Of a stretch of 27,465 nt of DNA, positions 17,941 to 27,465 are shown piece by piece. A program made the position numbers and the translations under genes. A model generated the notes under the pieces. It did no database searches, had not been told where the DNA came from, and was given only the letters and a program-made list of their open reading frames with translations. The stretch's first letter is position 1. Every line of letters begins with the position of its first letter. This DNA comes from Pilatotrama ljubarskyi (taxonomy: Eukaryota; Basidiomycota; Agaricomycetes; Polyporales; Polyporaceae): positions 64,777 through 92,241 of the forward strand of contig MU277742.1 in the NCBI GenBank assembly GCA_022385805.1, given 5' to 3'.

Positions 17941-20401
17941 CTAAGTGGAATCAGTATCGAACTGAGCATCGAGTCGCATGTACACATTCCGCATGAACTC
18001 CTGGAAGCTGTTGATCGCCTCTCGGCTCAGAGAGCGAGTGGAATCGCGTGTACGCTCCCCAGTACCGATAGGAGTCCCCGCGAAGGGACAGCGACGGCGG
18101 AAATGATCGGCGCCGTGGCATCCGGAACATCTTAGCCATCTGAGTCGCTGTCCTGCGCGGCAGAGCGGATTAACGTAGGCAAGGTCTCCCAAGGCGTCCC
18201 TCCACATGCGCCACTCCGCGACGGAAGTCGTTGGGGATCGGCAGTAGACGTTCACTAGTAGGGGTCCGTTCACGTATAACTCCAGGAAGGATATGCGAAC
18301 GGAGTCGAGGATGGTCGTATGAATGGCATCTTCCGTCATGCCTTGGAATTCCGGATTTTCGAGTGCCAGAGACATGGTATGCTCCCGTCGCTGTGGAAGA
18401 TGCAGGGCTCTGCGCACAGTCTCAAGTAGAGCGCGATGTCGACAGTGGGTGAAACCCTCGAGGGTGAATAGGAGAGTGGGGATGGTGGGAGAGAGGTCGT
18501 ACACGAAGAAGCTGATCGTCTCCGTCCTCCAGAACGCCAGTCTCTTCAGATTGTTGACCGCCGTTCGAGAAATGTTGTACACAAAATAGCAGGCTGGTGG
18601 TGGTTGGAGCATCGAGCCGTCCTCGGCACGTTTCGGGATCGGAGCCGCGATCTCGACCGTCCAGCAACCAGTGACGGCACGAATGGCGTCCGCCAAGACT
18701 GAGATGCAGAGTCGCGCCTCAAGGTTCGTAGGGAATCCCTGGTCATAGATCTCGACCAATGCGGTGCTGCGCGGCGACCATTTCCGCCACTCCTGGAGCT
18801 GGAAATCCTCGACGTGCAAAACGACGTCCTCAGGATCGGCTCGGTGGACTATGGGAATGTTTAACGTCTCGTCTCGTGAAGCATGACGAGGCACGGCAGG
18901 AGCAGGAGAGTGTTCCATCCCAACACGATGTCGTGTCGATGACGCACGGGATGTTACTGTGCTCGGTTGCGGGACGGTGCAATAAGAAGAGGGCTCCGCG
19001 GACAGACGAATGCTATCACCGTCCTCCCGCGCCGCTTCTCCGATGAGTGCGGCGCCTTGCATCGCGGCGAAGGGGTCGCGACAGGCGCGAGGCGAGGACG
19101 CCGCAAAGATCGAGGGAAGATCGGGAGCTGGAGAAGGAAACGCTCCAGCCTCTGTCTGCGGCGGAGGATGAATAGCGAGAGGAAAGGGATCAACGCAATC
19201 TGCGCTTGTGGGGAAGTTGGGGGCAGCGCGGTCTGCGGAAGAGGTGAGGACCGCGATCATAGGTCTCGGGCCAGCATTGCCTGCGTTTCCTGGGGTGTTG
19301 CCTGTGGTGGCTGTGAGCTTGTCCTGATCGTGTGCGACGTTCATGCTATGAGATTTTCCCGCTATCATCAAGCACTGTCGCTCGTCTCTTCCATCGGCGA
19401 GGCAGCGTGCGCGGGCCGTGTCTCCCCGCCCCGAGTTTGAGGCAGTCGGAGGATGTTGGCAAGCGTGCGTCCGGGAGAGCACCGCGTCACGGTATGAGGG
19501 GACTTCTTGTGAGATGGCATCGAATGTAGGAGGCCTCCCCTCCGTCCAGAGATATGCCGGTCTTGACTCCGAGTCGCAGTAGCCTCCTTTCGAAGGAACT
19601 TCGCCGGTGACGGGTGTTCGCGGTGGCGAGATCCTCCAGTCAGAGCGACCGTACAGTACAACAGGCGTCGGCCACGGCGACGGGAACGAGGAGTGGTTGT
19701 CCACAAGCACCGAAGGGGGGGTGTAGGAGAGTGATTGGCGAAGCGGCCGCCTACGGGCGCGTCCCCGCGCTGGTGAAGGAACAACTGGGGGACCTGAAGG
19801 GGTGACAAACGGCGAGCCCAATGTCGGAAGAGCTGGAGCATCCCTCGAGATGGGATCCAGCATGTCGCGCTCCGTACTCGTGAGCGCCGCCAGGACGCCC
19901 CCGTTCAAGGTGCATCCAGAGAGAGACGGCTGGACGGAGCTAGTGACGCGTTCCCTACAAGAGCCGGAAGTTGGGATATCAACAGGTGACCCGTGCTGCT
20001 GCAAAAGTGTCCTCGGTTCGGACGACGACGGGGCATCGAAGCTGCCGCCGCAGCCTCGAGAAACGTACGGGGACGTGTCCTCGGTGTTGACCACATCTCT
20101 CTTGAACCGCTTAGGTTGGCTGGGATTGTGCAGCGGTCTATCTGCTTCGGGGGCGCTCTGGTGTCCGAGTCTCTCTGAAGCACGATACATTGAGCGGCTA
20201 CGATGGTCATCACCGAATAAACCACTGACCAACGCTCGACGTAACGAAAGGCCTCGGTGATGGCGCCATATGATCCATATCCACGGATCCGTCACGCTTT
20301 CGTTTGTAAGTGCTCGTTCCTGCAACACCATCTGGTGGTGGGTGACGGAGTCCTCCCGTCGCTGAGAAAGACTCTTGAAATGTACTGGGTCCAGATCTCA
20401 T
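17941..20401 (-). CDS. Gag/ORF1-like protein with C-terminal CCHC zinc knuckle
   Basis: Probably a retroelement-derived nucleic-acid-binding protein. Minus-strand model: exon 1 20401-20230, intron 20229-20175 (55 nt, GTCAGT...TTCAG, phase 1), exon 2 20174-17941; 801 residues. The N-terminal half is disordered, rich in Ser, Pro and Arg, with KRKRD and PKRFKRD basic patches. An ordered part follows, with CYFVYNISRTAVNNLKRLAF, WRTETISFFVYDLSP and LELYVNGPLLVNVYCRSP. The knuckle CSGCHGADHFRRRC (residues 740-753, C-x2-C-x4-H-x4-C) sits near the end. This layout resembles a CCHC Gag/ORF1-like family I recall from agaricomycete genomes. No RT, endonuclease or recombinase lies within reach on this strand, so it is solitary here. 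An ATG at 20331, in frame with exon 2 without splicing, is an alternative start. A TATA box supports 20401. Confidence 0.65.
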
Positions 20402-20464
20402 TTGCTATAGGCCGTGGCGGACGAGTAAAACGGTGAGTCAAGGACGGCAGACAGAGATGCCGTG

Positions 20465-20472
20465 CTTTTATA
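20465..20472 (-). promoter_or_regulatory. TATA box of the zinc-knuckle gene
   Basis: TATAAAAG on the minus strand lies 64 bases before the ATG at 20401, a plausible distance for a TATA element. It competes with a reading in which the same bases are inside an 82-nt intron (20486-20405). Confidence 0.5.
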
Positions 20473-21956
20473 TGTGACCCACTCACGATACTCATGGCTA
20501 GTGCCTGCGCTCTATTCGCAACCGTCAAGCCGTTCAGCGCGCCCTCTATGAACTGAGCCCTTTCGGTTTGTTTGATGCTCTGCTTTGCCTGCTCGGACGC
20601 CGCCCCGCGAACATTGTTGACGTCGACATCGATCAACTGGTACCGGTGGCGTACGACCAGCGACTCTCTGCCTTGGCGGCGACTTGAGTATCGATGTGGA
20701 TTGATGATAAATTTGGTTTGAGCCGGCTTGGACTTTGGGCGCTACAATGCCGATTTGTCCGGACTGGCACAGGCATAAGTTACCCCTCCGAAAAGGGCCT
20801 GTTCCGTCCGGACCACAGTCCTGACGCTTGAGAGTCCTCGCGACTGGTCGTCTGCGCGTGTATTCTCACCGCGACGTTCGCGTTCTATTGGAGCTTATTG
20901 ACACCAGTAGAGCGTGCAACACATTGATATATCTGAGGTAATGCGGTCGCTTTCGGGCTTAGCGACTACGCGTCGCGGCGAATTTCTATCTGTATGCCTT
21001 CCCTTGGTGCATTCACAGTGTGTTCTGCATGAAATCCATTACATTCGAGGATAATGTAGTACCTAGCAATTTCAAGTGCACCCGGAGAGAGTCCTTCGCC
21101 GAATCTGTGAATGTCTGGAGCGATACAAGTTGGTGTAAGAGTGCGAGAGATGCGCTGGTGCTTCGAACGCGAGCTGCGAGACCGATCGCCAGGCACGTGC
21201 ACTCAGAATACTCAGAATGGTCTACTAACCCTACGTTAAGGTTCATTGTTTTTCGGTTTTTGCTCGGCGTGCGCTTAGGACCAAATGGCACAGTCCCACC
21301 GATCTGTCTTTCTATCGCGCCGACCTGCGGACCAAGCGTTCGCCGCCGACTGCATTCCGGCGCGCTATGCTATGATCAGTAATCGAACAGTAGGGCCGTC
21401 GGCGCCGACACGACAGGCATCCCGCCGACCATCGAGACAGGAGTTCAGCTTTTCGCCTCTCCCATTGCCTTTTCGACCGCTTCTGAGCCGCTGTTGTCTG
21501 GTCACTATATGAACGGACAAAATCACGTTTGGACAGTCCGCAGTCCCTGGATGCCCGTCGTGCAAGCACTGAGGCTCCTCGGGGCCCAGGAAACATCTTA
21601 CCCAGTCATAAGCCTCAGGAGAACATCGGTCGTGAGTACTAGAGAGTCCGTGTTCGGATATCAATGATACTTCAGTTATGAGCTGACTTCAGGGTTCAGC
21701 TAGCTCGATGCACAGCGACGCAGCCGTCGAATAGCATGAACAAAATGGTCAATCACAGGCACACTCTCCGCTACTAGCATGGCAAGTAGATCATCAAGAA
21801 TTAGTCTTCGTCTCCAGTCCGTGCAAGGGGACACTGCTTTCAGAACGCGTCCGGCCACTCTCGTTGTCTCCTATGCGTGGCCATTGAGGGTCACCACCGT
21901 CTTCACCTCTGATCGATGTTGCCTGGACGTAGATATATATCATCAGGAGAGGCAGA
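20473..21956. other. Intergenic, with one unexplained open stretch
   Basis: On the minus strand about 20735-20487 is stop-free and ends in a good donor, so it could be a 5' exon of the zinc-knuckle gene. The rest shows only short frames without motifs. ATATATAT near 21935 lies just before the F-box gene start, probably inside its transcript or core promoter. Confidence 0.4.
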
Positions 21957-24514
21957 ATGATATGCAGTCAGACCCTCGCACCGATGCTACCGCATCCTAC
22001 TCATATCACACGCCCTGTGGCTCCACCTCTCGAGGCCTCATCCTCCATGCTCGTGCGGTTTCCCTATGACGTACACTGCGAGGTGAGCCGTCATACTCTC
22101 CGTTTCCTCCTTGAGCGCCGCGCGGCTATAGCTGACACAACCCACTGAGATTTTCGGTTATCTGCTACCGCTCGATCTTCTGCACTTGTACCGCACTGGT
22201 AAAGAGTTTCATGCCTACCTCAAGGATCCCGTGTGTACGCGGATTTGGAAAAGGTCGAGAGAGAATGTGCAGGATCTTCCGGAATGCCCGCCATGGCTCT
22301 CCGAAACGCAGTATGCTGCGCTATGCTTCGACGCAATGTGTCAGAGGTGTAGCTCGACCAATATAGCTACGCGGCCTTTGTGGGAGTTCAATGCTCGCTA
22401 TTGCGAGTCATGTTTGATGGCGAGGTGAGAAAGCGCATGGCATTTCTTGTACCGGATCCGATACTCACATATGGACAGGATAACATTGACGCATCCCTTC
22501 ACGGATTTCCCCGAGGGTTCATACCTAGCAGACTTTCTCGCTAAGGTGACAAGCATCATTCCTTCCACTCTGTGCCGTCGCAGTGTGCGTGGTTAGTATG
22601 CTGGTTCTCCAGATCCATCTGTATAGGTTGGCTTACGGCAGTATATCCAGGCGGTCGACATGTCGACGAGGACTGCTTTCACAAACCACATATTGCCAGT
22701 CTGCTCAGTGCCGTTGAGTCGTCTCCGTCGGACGAGGAGCGCAGAGAGATTATACGAAGTACAATGCGTCAGACGATGCAAGTTCGTGAGGTACGCATGC
22801 TCCGGGCGTAGTCTGCATTCATGCCTGAGGAACATGATTGCAGCATGCGATCAGGTGCTACGCATGGCACAAAAACAGTGACGGCCCGCAGAGCAACAGC
22901 GAGGACTATATCATGAGGAACCGCCGTGACCAGTGAGCTGGAGCCTCCGTTTCTCCGTCTACGATAGGCCACCATCTCCTGACCTATACTACTGCAGGAT
23001 CCTCTCTGTGTTATGGTGGCGGGGCTTCGCACTAGATATAACGTACCTTGGCTCCACTTATCAAGGACTATCAGCGGATGCCGCATCGCTGATCTGCAGG
23101 AAGGCTCCGTTGTCGTACGCTGGTTCGCGCCCAAGCTCTCAATACCGCACGGTGGTTGGTGACTGATGGATCCCATAGAGCTGCAGCAAATCATACCCCC
23201 ATTGGAGGCTTTCATGGACGAAAGGAAGATTCTCAGAGAGCGCATGATACACCGCAATACCATGGTGCTCCGCTTAGTGCTTCTCGAAGAGGCATTTGGT
23301 CATTTCGCCCGGACAATCCCAGATGCGCACGCTGCTCACATGCCATTCCCCCATGCTGATGACTTGGTCGAGCTCGATGCGGTTGAAGACCTCATCCGTA
23401 TTCCTTCATATTTACCAGCGCCAATCCTTGCTTTGACCCGCGACATACCGTCTTTCATCCGCCAATGGGAACGGAAACGGCTCAACGACCTGTTCGCTGT
23501 CCTATCGAGAGACATGGCCCGCAGTGCTCACCTCCCTTTTGACGCCATCGGCACGCGGTCTACGAACAGGCAGTCCCACCACTGGGCTTCTTTCCCCGCC
23601 GTCCTCCTATGCCGTACCTGCAGGTCCCTTCTGTCAGCTAGTATGGCGATGACACATCGATGCTGCTATCCGCTCGATGCCAGCTGGTCATCGACAACTG
23701 GGTTCACTCCGTGGGAGGATGGGCTCTTGCCGATCATCGAAGGGGATCTCTACGAAAACGCCTGTCTGGTGCATTTCCGAGGGCGCTGCAGATGGTCGGG
23801 CGCCAATCTACGTCCCTGTATACGGCTTGCTTCCGAGCTGTTTGCTGCTTGCGGTCAGTCAGTCCGAGCGAGAACCTGCGAGAGGCAGATGGACAATCTG
23901 CGTCTTGTGTGTGGTTCCTGCAGCCAGGCTGGCAGATCACTTCTCGCAATGGAGTGGCAAACAGCAGTGAGTCGATTCTCTACTGCTCCAGACCAAATTT
24001 GAATTCGAGCGTCCCAGGTAATGCACCATATTGAACACCATGGGGAAGATTGCGTCGACTGGCGGCCTCTTCCCCCAGACCTTGAGGCCAGAGTGAAGCG
24101 CGTCGAGTACGCCCGCAGGGAGCTCACAAGCGAGGAGATCCAGGCTAAAGAACTCTGGCACTGCCTGCGCTGCTCACGCCCTCGAGATACCGCTTACACT
24201 TCGGACAGTCTTTCGGTGCACCTGGCTAATGTGTGAGTCATCGTCTTCCTTGTCTTGTGATATGCACATTGATGCTCCGTCATCACAGACATTACATTCA
24301 GCCTGCTGGGCCAGAGGACACTTGTAAAGCATACGATAGCCCTGGATACCTGCGGCCACCTGTTCTTCTTCTGTCATCGAGTTTGAAGCAACACAGTCTC
24401 CACGCGATATATCCGGGAGCTGTAGAGCTGGCAAGACGGAGGTGCTTGTCTTTTGTGCCCGGCGGATTGTTGAACACCATGTGCAAAGACGTGAGTGTCC
24501 CTAGCTCGACGTAG
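21957..24514 (+). CDS. F-box protein with C-terminal C2H2-like finger (nine exons)
   Basis: Predicted substrate receptor of an SCF ubiquitin ligase. Exons: 21957-22082, 22150-22424, 22479-22591, 22642-22790, 22844-22932, 22998-23122, 23179-23966, 24018-24232, 24289-24514; 701 residues. The eight introns are 50-67 nt and all keep frame. The F-box covers about residues 35-80 (FPYDVHCEIFGYLLPLDLL, then HLYRTGKEFHAYLKD...IWKRSREN). It is followed by LPECPPWLSETQYAALCFD and a Cys cluster (CQRC, YCESC), the pattern I know from a large agaricomycete F-box family. A charged helical middle comes next. Near the C-terminus Cys604, Cys607, His623 and His628 form a C2H2-like finger split by the last intron. 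Upstream Met codons at residues 10 and 31 are alternative starts. The 3' end is less sure: GTGAGT after MCKD could start another intron leading to a stop near 24577. Confidence 0.85.
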
Positions 24515-26142
24515 GACCTCGCCGGTACTGACGCAAAGGGACTCGCGCCTTTCGAAGCGTTGCTCCTAGCAGACTAGAATGGGCTTTGCACCTCGTTCCT
24601 GATGTCTTATACTACATCGATCATAGTCGACCATAACCCATGCTCACGGAAACTTCGCTACCAGGAAGAGATATATATATATATGGATTCAATGCGAGGT
24701 GCGAGCTAATGAGTCAATTGGGGGACTGATTCGGATCCAGCCTCGTCAGGCTACACCACGCCTGAATGTCATTTGAGTAACTTGCTCGAGCACCCATGCC
24801 ATTTGGCATCGCACACCTCTGGAGGCACAAGGTCGAGACGACGTGGCGCAGGCTGCGGAAATCCAGAGGCAACTGCATGCGAGGCTAGGGAACGAGGAAG
24901 GAGCGAAGGAATGGACGACTCGGACTCCGGAGAGGAAAAGCGAGGTGAGACATGGTGGTGCGCATCAGGAAAAGCTTCACGAAAGTGAGTTGTTACTACG
25001 CAGGATTACGAGAGGTTCCGAGTCTTCGCCCGCTTTGTGTGCGCGAGCGTCCTCCCCCACGGCGCCGCTAGCTCACACTCATCGTCTCCCTAGGGGAGAC
25101 AAATCTTCCACTCAAGCTTGAAGTACTCGGCCGGTTTGAAGTCGACGGTGGCGGCATCACTACCGCCGGAGTAGGGAGTGCGAAGGGGAACGGTGGAGGA
25201 CTCGGGAATGCAGAGAGAGCGGTAACCTAGCAAGCTTACTCAACAGGGGGCCTTGACGCCAGCAGCATGTAGCGCGAGGACAGGAGAGTAAGCCATCCAA
25301 ATCATCGATGGCTACAAGTTCCTACACAGGCGAGCTAGGAAGTCGGGTCTTCCTTCCGAGCGCGTCCGAGCACGTCGCAGTCTGCATCTTTCCTGATCTT
25401 CTTCGCCCCCGGCTAGCCCATGAGTGGCATACTACAACCCAGCATGCTCAGCCAACGCAACGGAGTTTACACTATACGCACTGTGCAACAAGAAGGCAAC
25501 CAGGAAGCCCACGGTCAAACCCTTGCGCGACAGGGGAAGACGGTTCGCACCTCGTAACATCAAACGAGAAAGCGGATGAGATTGAGTACGACGAGGCCGA
25601 TATGCCCATCGCTGTGGTGCAGTCTGACTTTCCCTCGTCGTTGAGCACCGCACCGTTCCTTCCACAGTCTCGAGCCCCATTCCCGCCTCTCCCGCCGTCA
25701 GCATGAGAGCAACCATGCCAGTAAAACGAGAGAGGCAGCTTCCAGCGCACGAGCGGCAAGTGCAGACGGAGTCGATATCTGCAAATGCAATCAACGGCGA
25801 AAACAACACTGAGCGATATATCGATATCGGACCGAGCGCACCACCTCCACCAGAAAGAAGACCTCTTTGAGCTCCCGGTGAACGCCGGGCACAGTTATTG
25901 CAACAGCGTAGAAGTCGAGCTGCGCGGCGATGCCGGTGCAGAGGACGTAGGCATCGTAGACAGCGTCATAGTACCTGTAGCACGAGAAGTCGAATACAAA
26001 CGGGTAGTTTCGGATAATGATCAATATCTATGTCGGCCGTGTTTATTGAAAGTAACGAGGGCCACGGCAAGTCGAACGCAGAAACGATGAGACAAGAGAA
26101 ATTATTTGGTGCCAAGACTGCTACACCAACGTTCAACGCGAC
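24515..26142. other. No gene firmly assigned; weak exon candidates
   Basis: Candidates seen: a 132-residue ATG frame at 25308-25706 (plus) containing KADEIEYDEADMPIAVVQ; an exon-like stretch around 24838-24949 ending at a GTGAGAC donor; and a minus-strand exon-like stretch around 25971-25830 with strongly C-ending codons (YYDAVYDAYVLCTG). None has a recognisable domain, and the strands conflict, so I do not call a gene. Confidence 0.35.
24671..24684. repeat. (AT)7 microsatellite
   Basis: Fourteen bases of alternating A and T, about 160 bases after the F-box gene stop. It may belong to the gene's 3' region. Confidence 0.9.
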
Positions 26143-26929
26143 CTATTGCAGCGTGTCACGGACATTAAAACTGCTAGTCATGGTATCACGCACGGCTTTG
26201 CTTCCCCGCACTGCGCACTGCGTTGCTTCTTCTCTGCCAAACGGGATGATTTCCGGCGATTGAAAGACGTCGCGCTGTATCCGAGTGAGGAGAGGTCGGG
26301 TGAACTCGGATGTCATCGATCACATACCTGTATAAGCTCGACGATGTCCGTCTCACGACCATTTCCTCCTTCTCGTACCCTGGATCACAGTCAACAAACC
26401 GCACCCTTTTCTTGGCCGGGGCTCGCATAACCTGCCATCTGTTGGCACCTTGCTCGTTTCTTGAAGGCTGCTGAGAGCTCTTCGACAACCGCGAGGTGCT
26501 TCCATAGACAGACTTCCCCGGCCGCCCATATGCGGCTTCGCCCATGGGGTACATGTACCCCTCGCCAGCAGCCGTTCCTTGTCCGACAAGGGGTTGGAGA
26601 TGAAGCTTCGACCCTCCCTCATTTGTCGTCTCTTCGAGCCTCTTTCTGATTTCTTCATCCAGCGCAGCCAACTCCGCCTCACCATAGAAGGACTGATGAA
26701 GTTGCACCGCGGCCGCGGTCCAATAGCGGCTTGAGGAGGTAGCAATGCGTCGGCGTGCATCCTCGTCCTCATCCAAGGGTCGCGTGGGTTTCGCGGCGCT
26801 GGTCTTTTGCACAAAGGTTTGTTGAGCCTGTGCGCGATCCATGACGGCTACGTCATTGACAGGAGCGACAGGACAAGCTTGGCAGCTAGCCAGAGAGCTG
26901 CGAGTGACACTACGAGTGACGGGGCGCAT
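26143..26929 (-). CDS. Unrecognised two-exon protein with an RVRF motif
   Basis: I do not recognise a family. Minus-strand model: exon 1 26929-26328, intron 26327-26234 (94 nt, GTATGTGATC...TTTGGCAG, phase 2), exon 2 26233-26143; 230 residues. The N-terminus has repeated VTRS. Residues 51-60 are acidic then basic (PLDEDEDARR), and 84-100 (EAELAALDEEIRKRLEE) should form a charged helix or short coiled coil. A Gly/Tyr/Met-rich patch follows (GEGYMYPMGEAAYGRP). KKRVRFVDC (173-181) matches the RVxF docking pattern used by partners of protein phosphatase 1, but such short motifs are often chance. Reading through the intron gives a longer but dull tail, so splicing is preferred. No TATA was identified. 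Part of the gene could lie further downstream if more introns exist. Confidence 0.5.
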
Positions 26930-27465
26930 CCTATAGGTGAGAACGATGTCGAAGGCGAGCCGACTGTGAAGGACGTGTAGGCGGAATGCGAGGGTGCCTT
27001 TGAGGGGGCTACTGTCGTATTAGATGATTTATACTTCAGAACAAGACATGAAATGTCCCTACAAGTGGTGAGTCGCGGGAAACCGGCCAGCACGGAATTG
27101 CGATTCCCAAGGCTGCGATGATACCCAGGAATGTTTGACGGGGATGTGAATGATCTGCTATGTGACATCAATCAATCGGTCGATGACCACAGACTACAAC
27201 AATCACCTGTTGCAGCTTCACCGGTGTCGTAAGCGTCCATGGGCCGAAATATGTTTCGATGGTGCTGTGTTCGATGGTGCACTTCGGTGGACATTCGATG
27301 AAGCGACCTGAGCGCATTTGAGCTAGAAGACAGCACTTGAGCTAGAACTAGGCAGTCATTGTGCCGCGGACAACGGGAAGAAGAGAGGAAGAAGGAGCTG
27401 AGGGACGCCATCGAGTTCTTCACGGCTGAGAGGACTTGGGATACCTCAGAGAGGGAGACGCCGCG
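26930..27465. other. Upstream region, nothing assignable
   Basis: This lies upstream of the minus-strand gene starting at 26929. Only short serine-rich frames on the minus strand are seen, without motifs. GTTCGATGGTGC and a near copy recur around 27256-27282. A gene continuing beyond the window end cannot be judged. Confidence 0.4.

Overview
The window looks like nuclear DNA of a mushroom-forming fungus (Basidiomycota, Agaricomycetes). The reasons are many 48-76 nt introns with GT...AG ends and CTRAY-like branch sites, TATA boxes instead of Shine-Dalgarno sites, no operons, and protein families I recognise from that group: a Gag/RT/tyrosine-recombinase retroelement, PAS-GATA white-collar-like factors, and an F-box family protein ending in a C2H2-like finger. 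No search was run. All exon models come from reading splice sites and frame continuity by eye.

Layout. About 240-6060 holds a DIRS-order (Ngaro-like) retrotransposon on the plus strand. It has a spliced Gag (496-1731 + 2202-2660), RT/RNase H (2623-4638) and a tyrosine recombinase (4466-5845), in three different frames, and all catalytic residues I looked for are present. The Gag intron is filled by a 39-copy heptanucleotide minisatellite. The leader and tail contain strong inverted repeats. The outer ends of the element are not resolved.

From 6830 to 10441 lie two divergently arranged paralogues. The minus-strand copy (6830-7434, with decayed sequence to about 7580) keeps two GATA fingers but has lost a recognisable PAS domain. 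The plus-strand copy (8580-10441, eight exons) appears intact, with one PAS domain and two GATA fingers. All four fingers have the C-x2-C-x18-C-x2-C spacing of white-collar-type factors, and all four are interrupted by an intron at the same codon.

10442-14360 is gene-poor. 14422-15748 is a seven-exon gene for a Q/N/H-rich, prion-like protein with a TATA box. 17941-20401 (minus) encodes an 801-residue protein with a C-terminal CCHC zinc knuckle, resembling retroelement Gag/ORF1-like proteins but with no RT beside it. 21957-24514 is a nine-exon F-box gene. 26143-26929 (minus) is an unrecognised two-exon gene. The remaining stretches hold only weak open frames and simple repeats.

How they fit: the region is accessory in character, combining a possibly autonomous mobile element, a duplicated and partly decayed light/GATA-type regulator pair, a disordered Q/N protein, a solitary Gag-like gene and an expanded-family F-box gene. 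No metabolic pathway or operon is visible. The regulator pair with its four identically split fingers and the frame-neutral minisatellite intron are the most unusual items.
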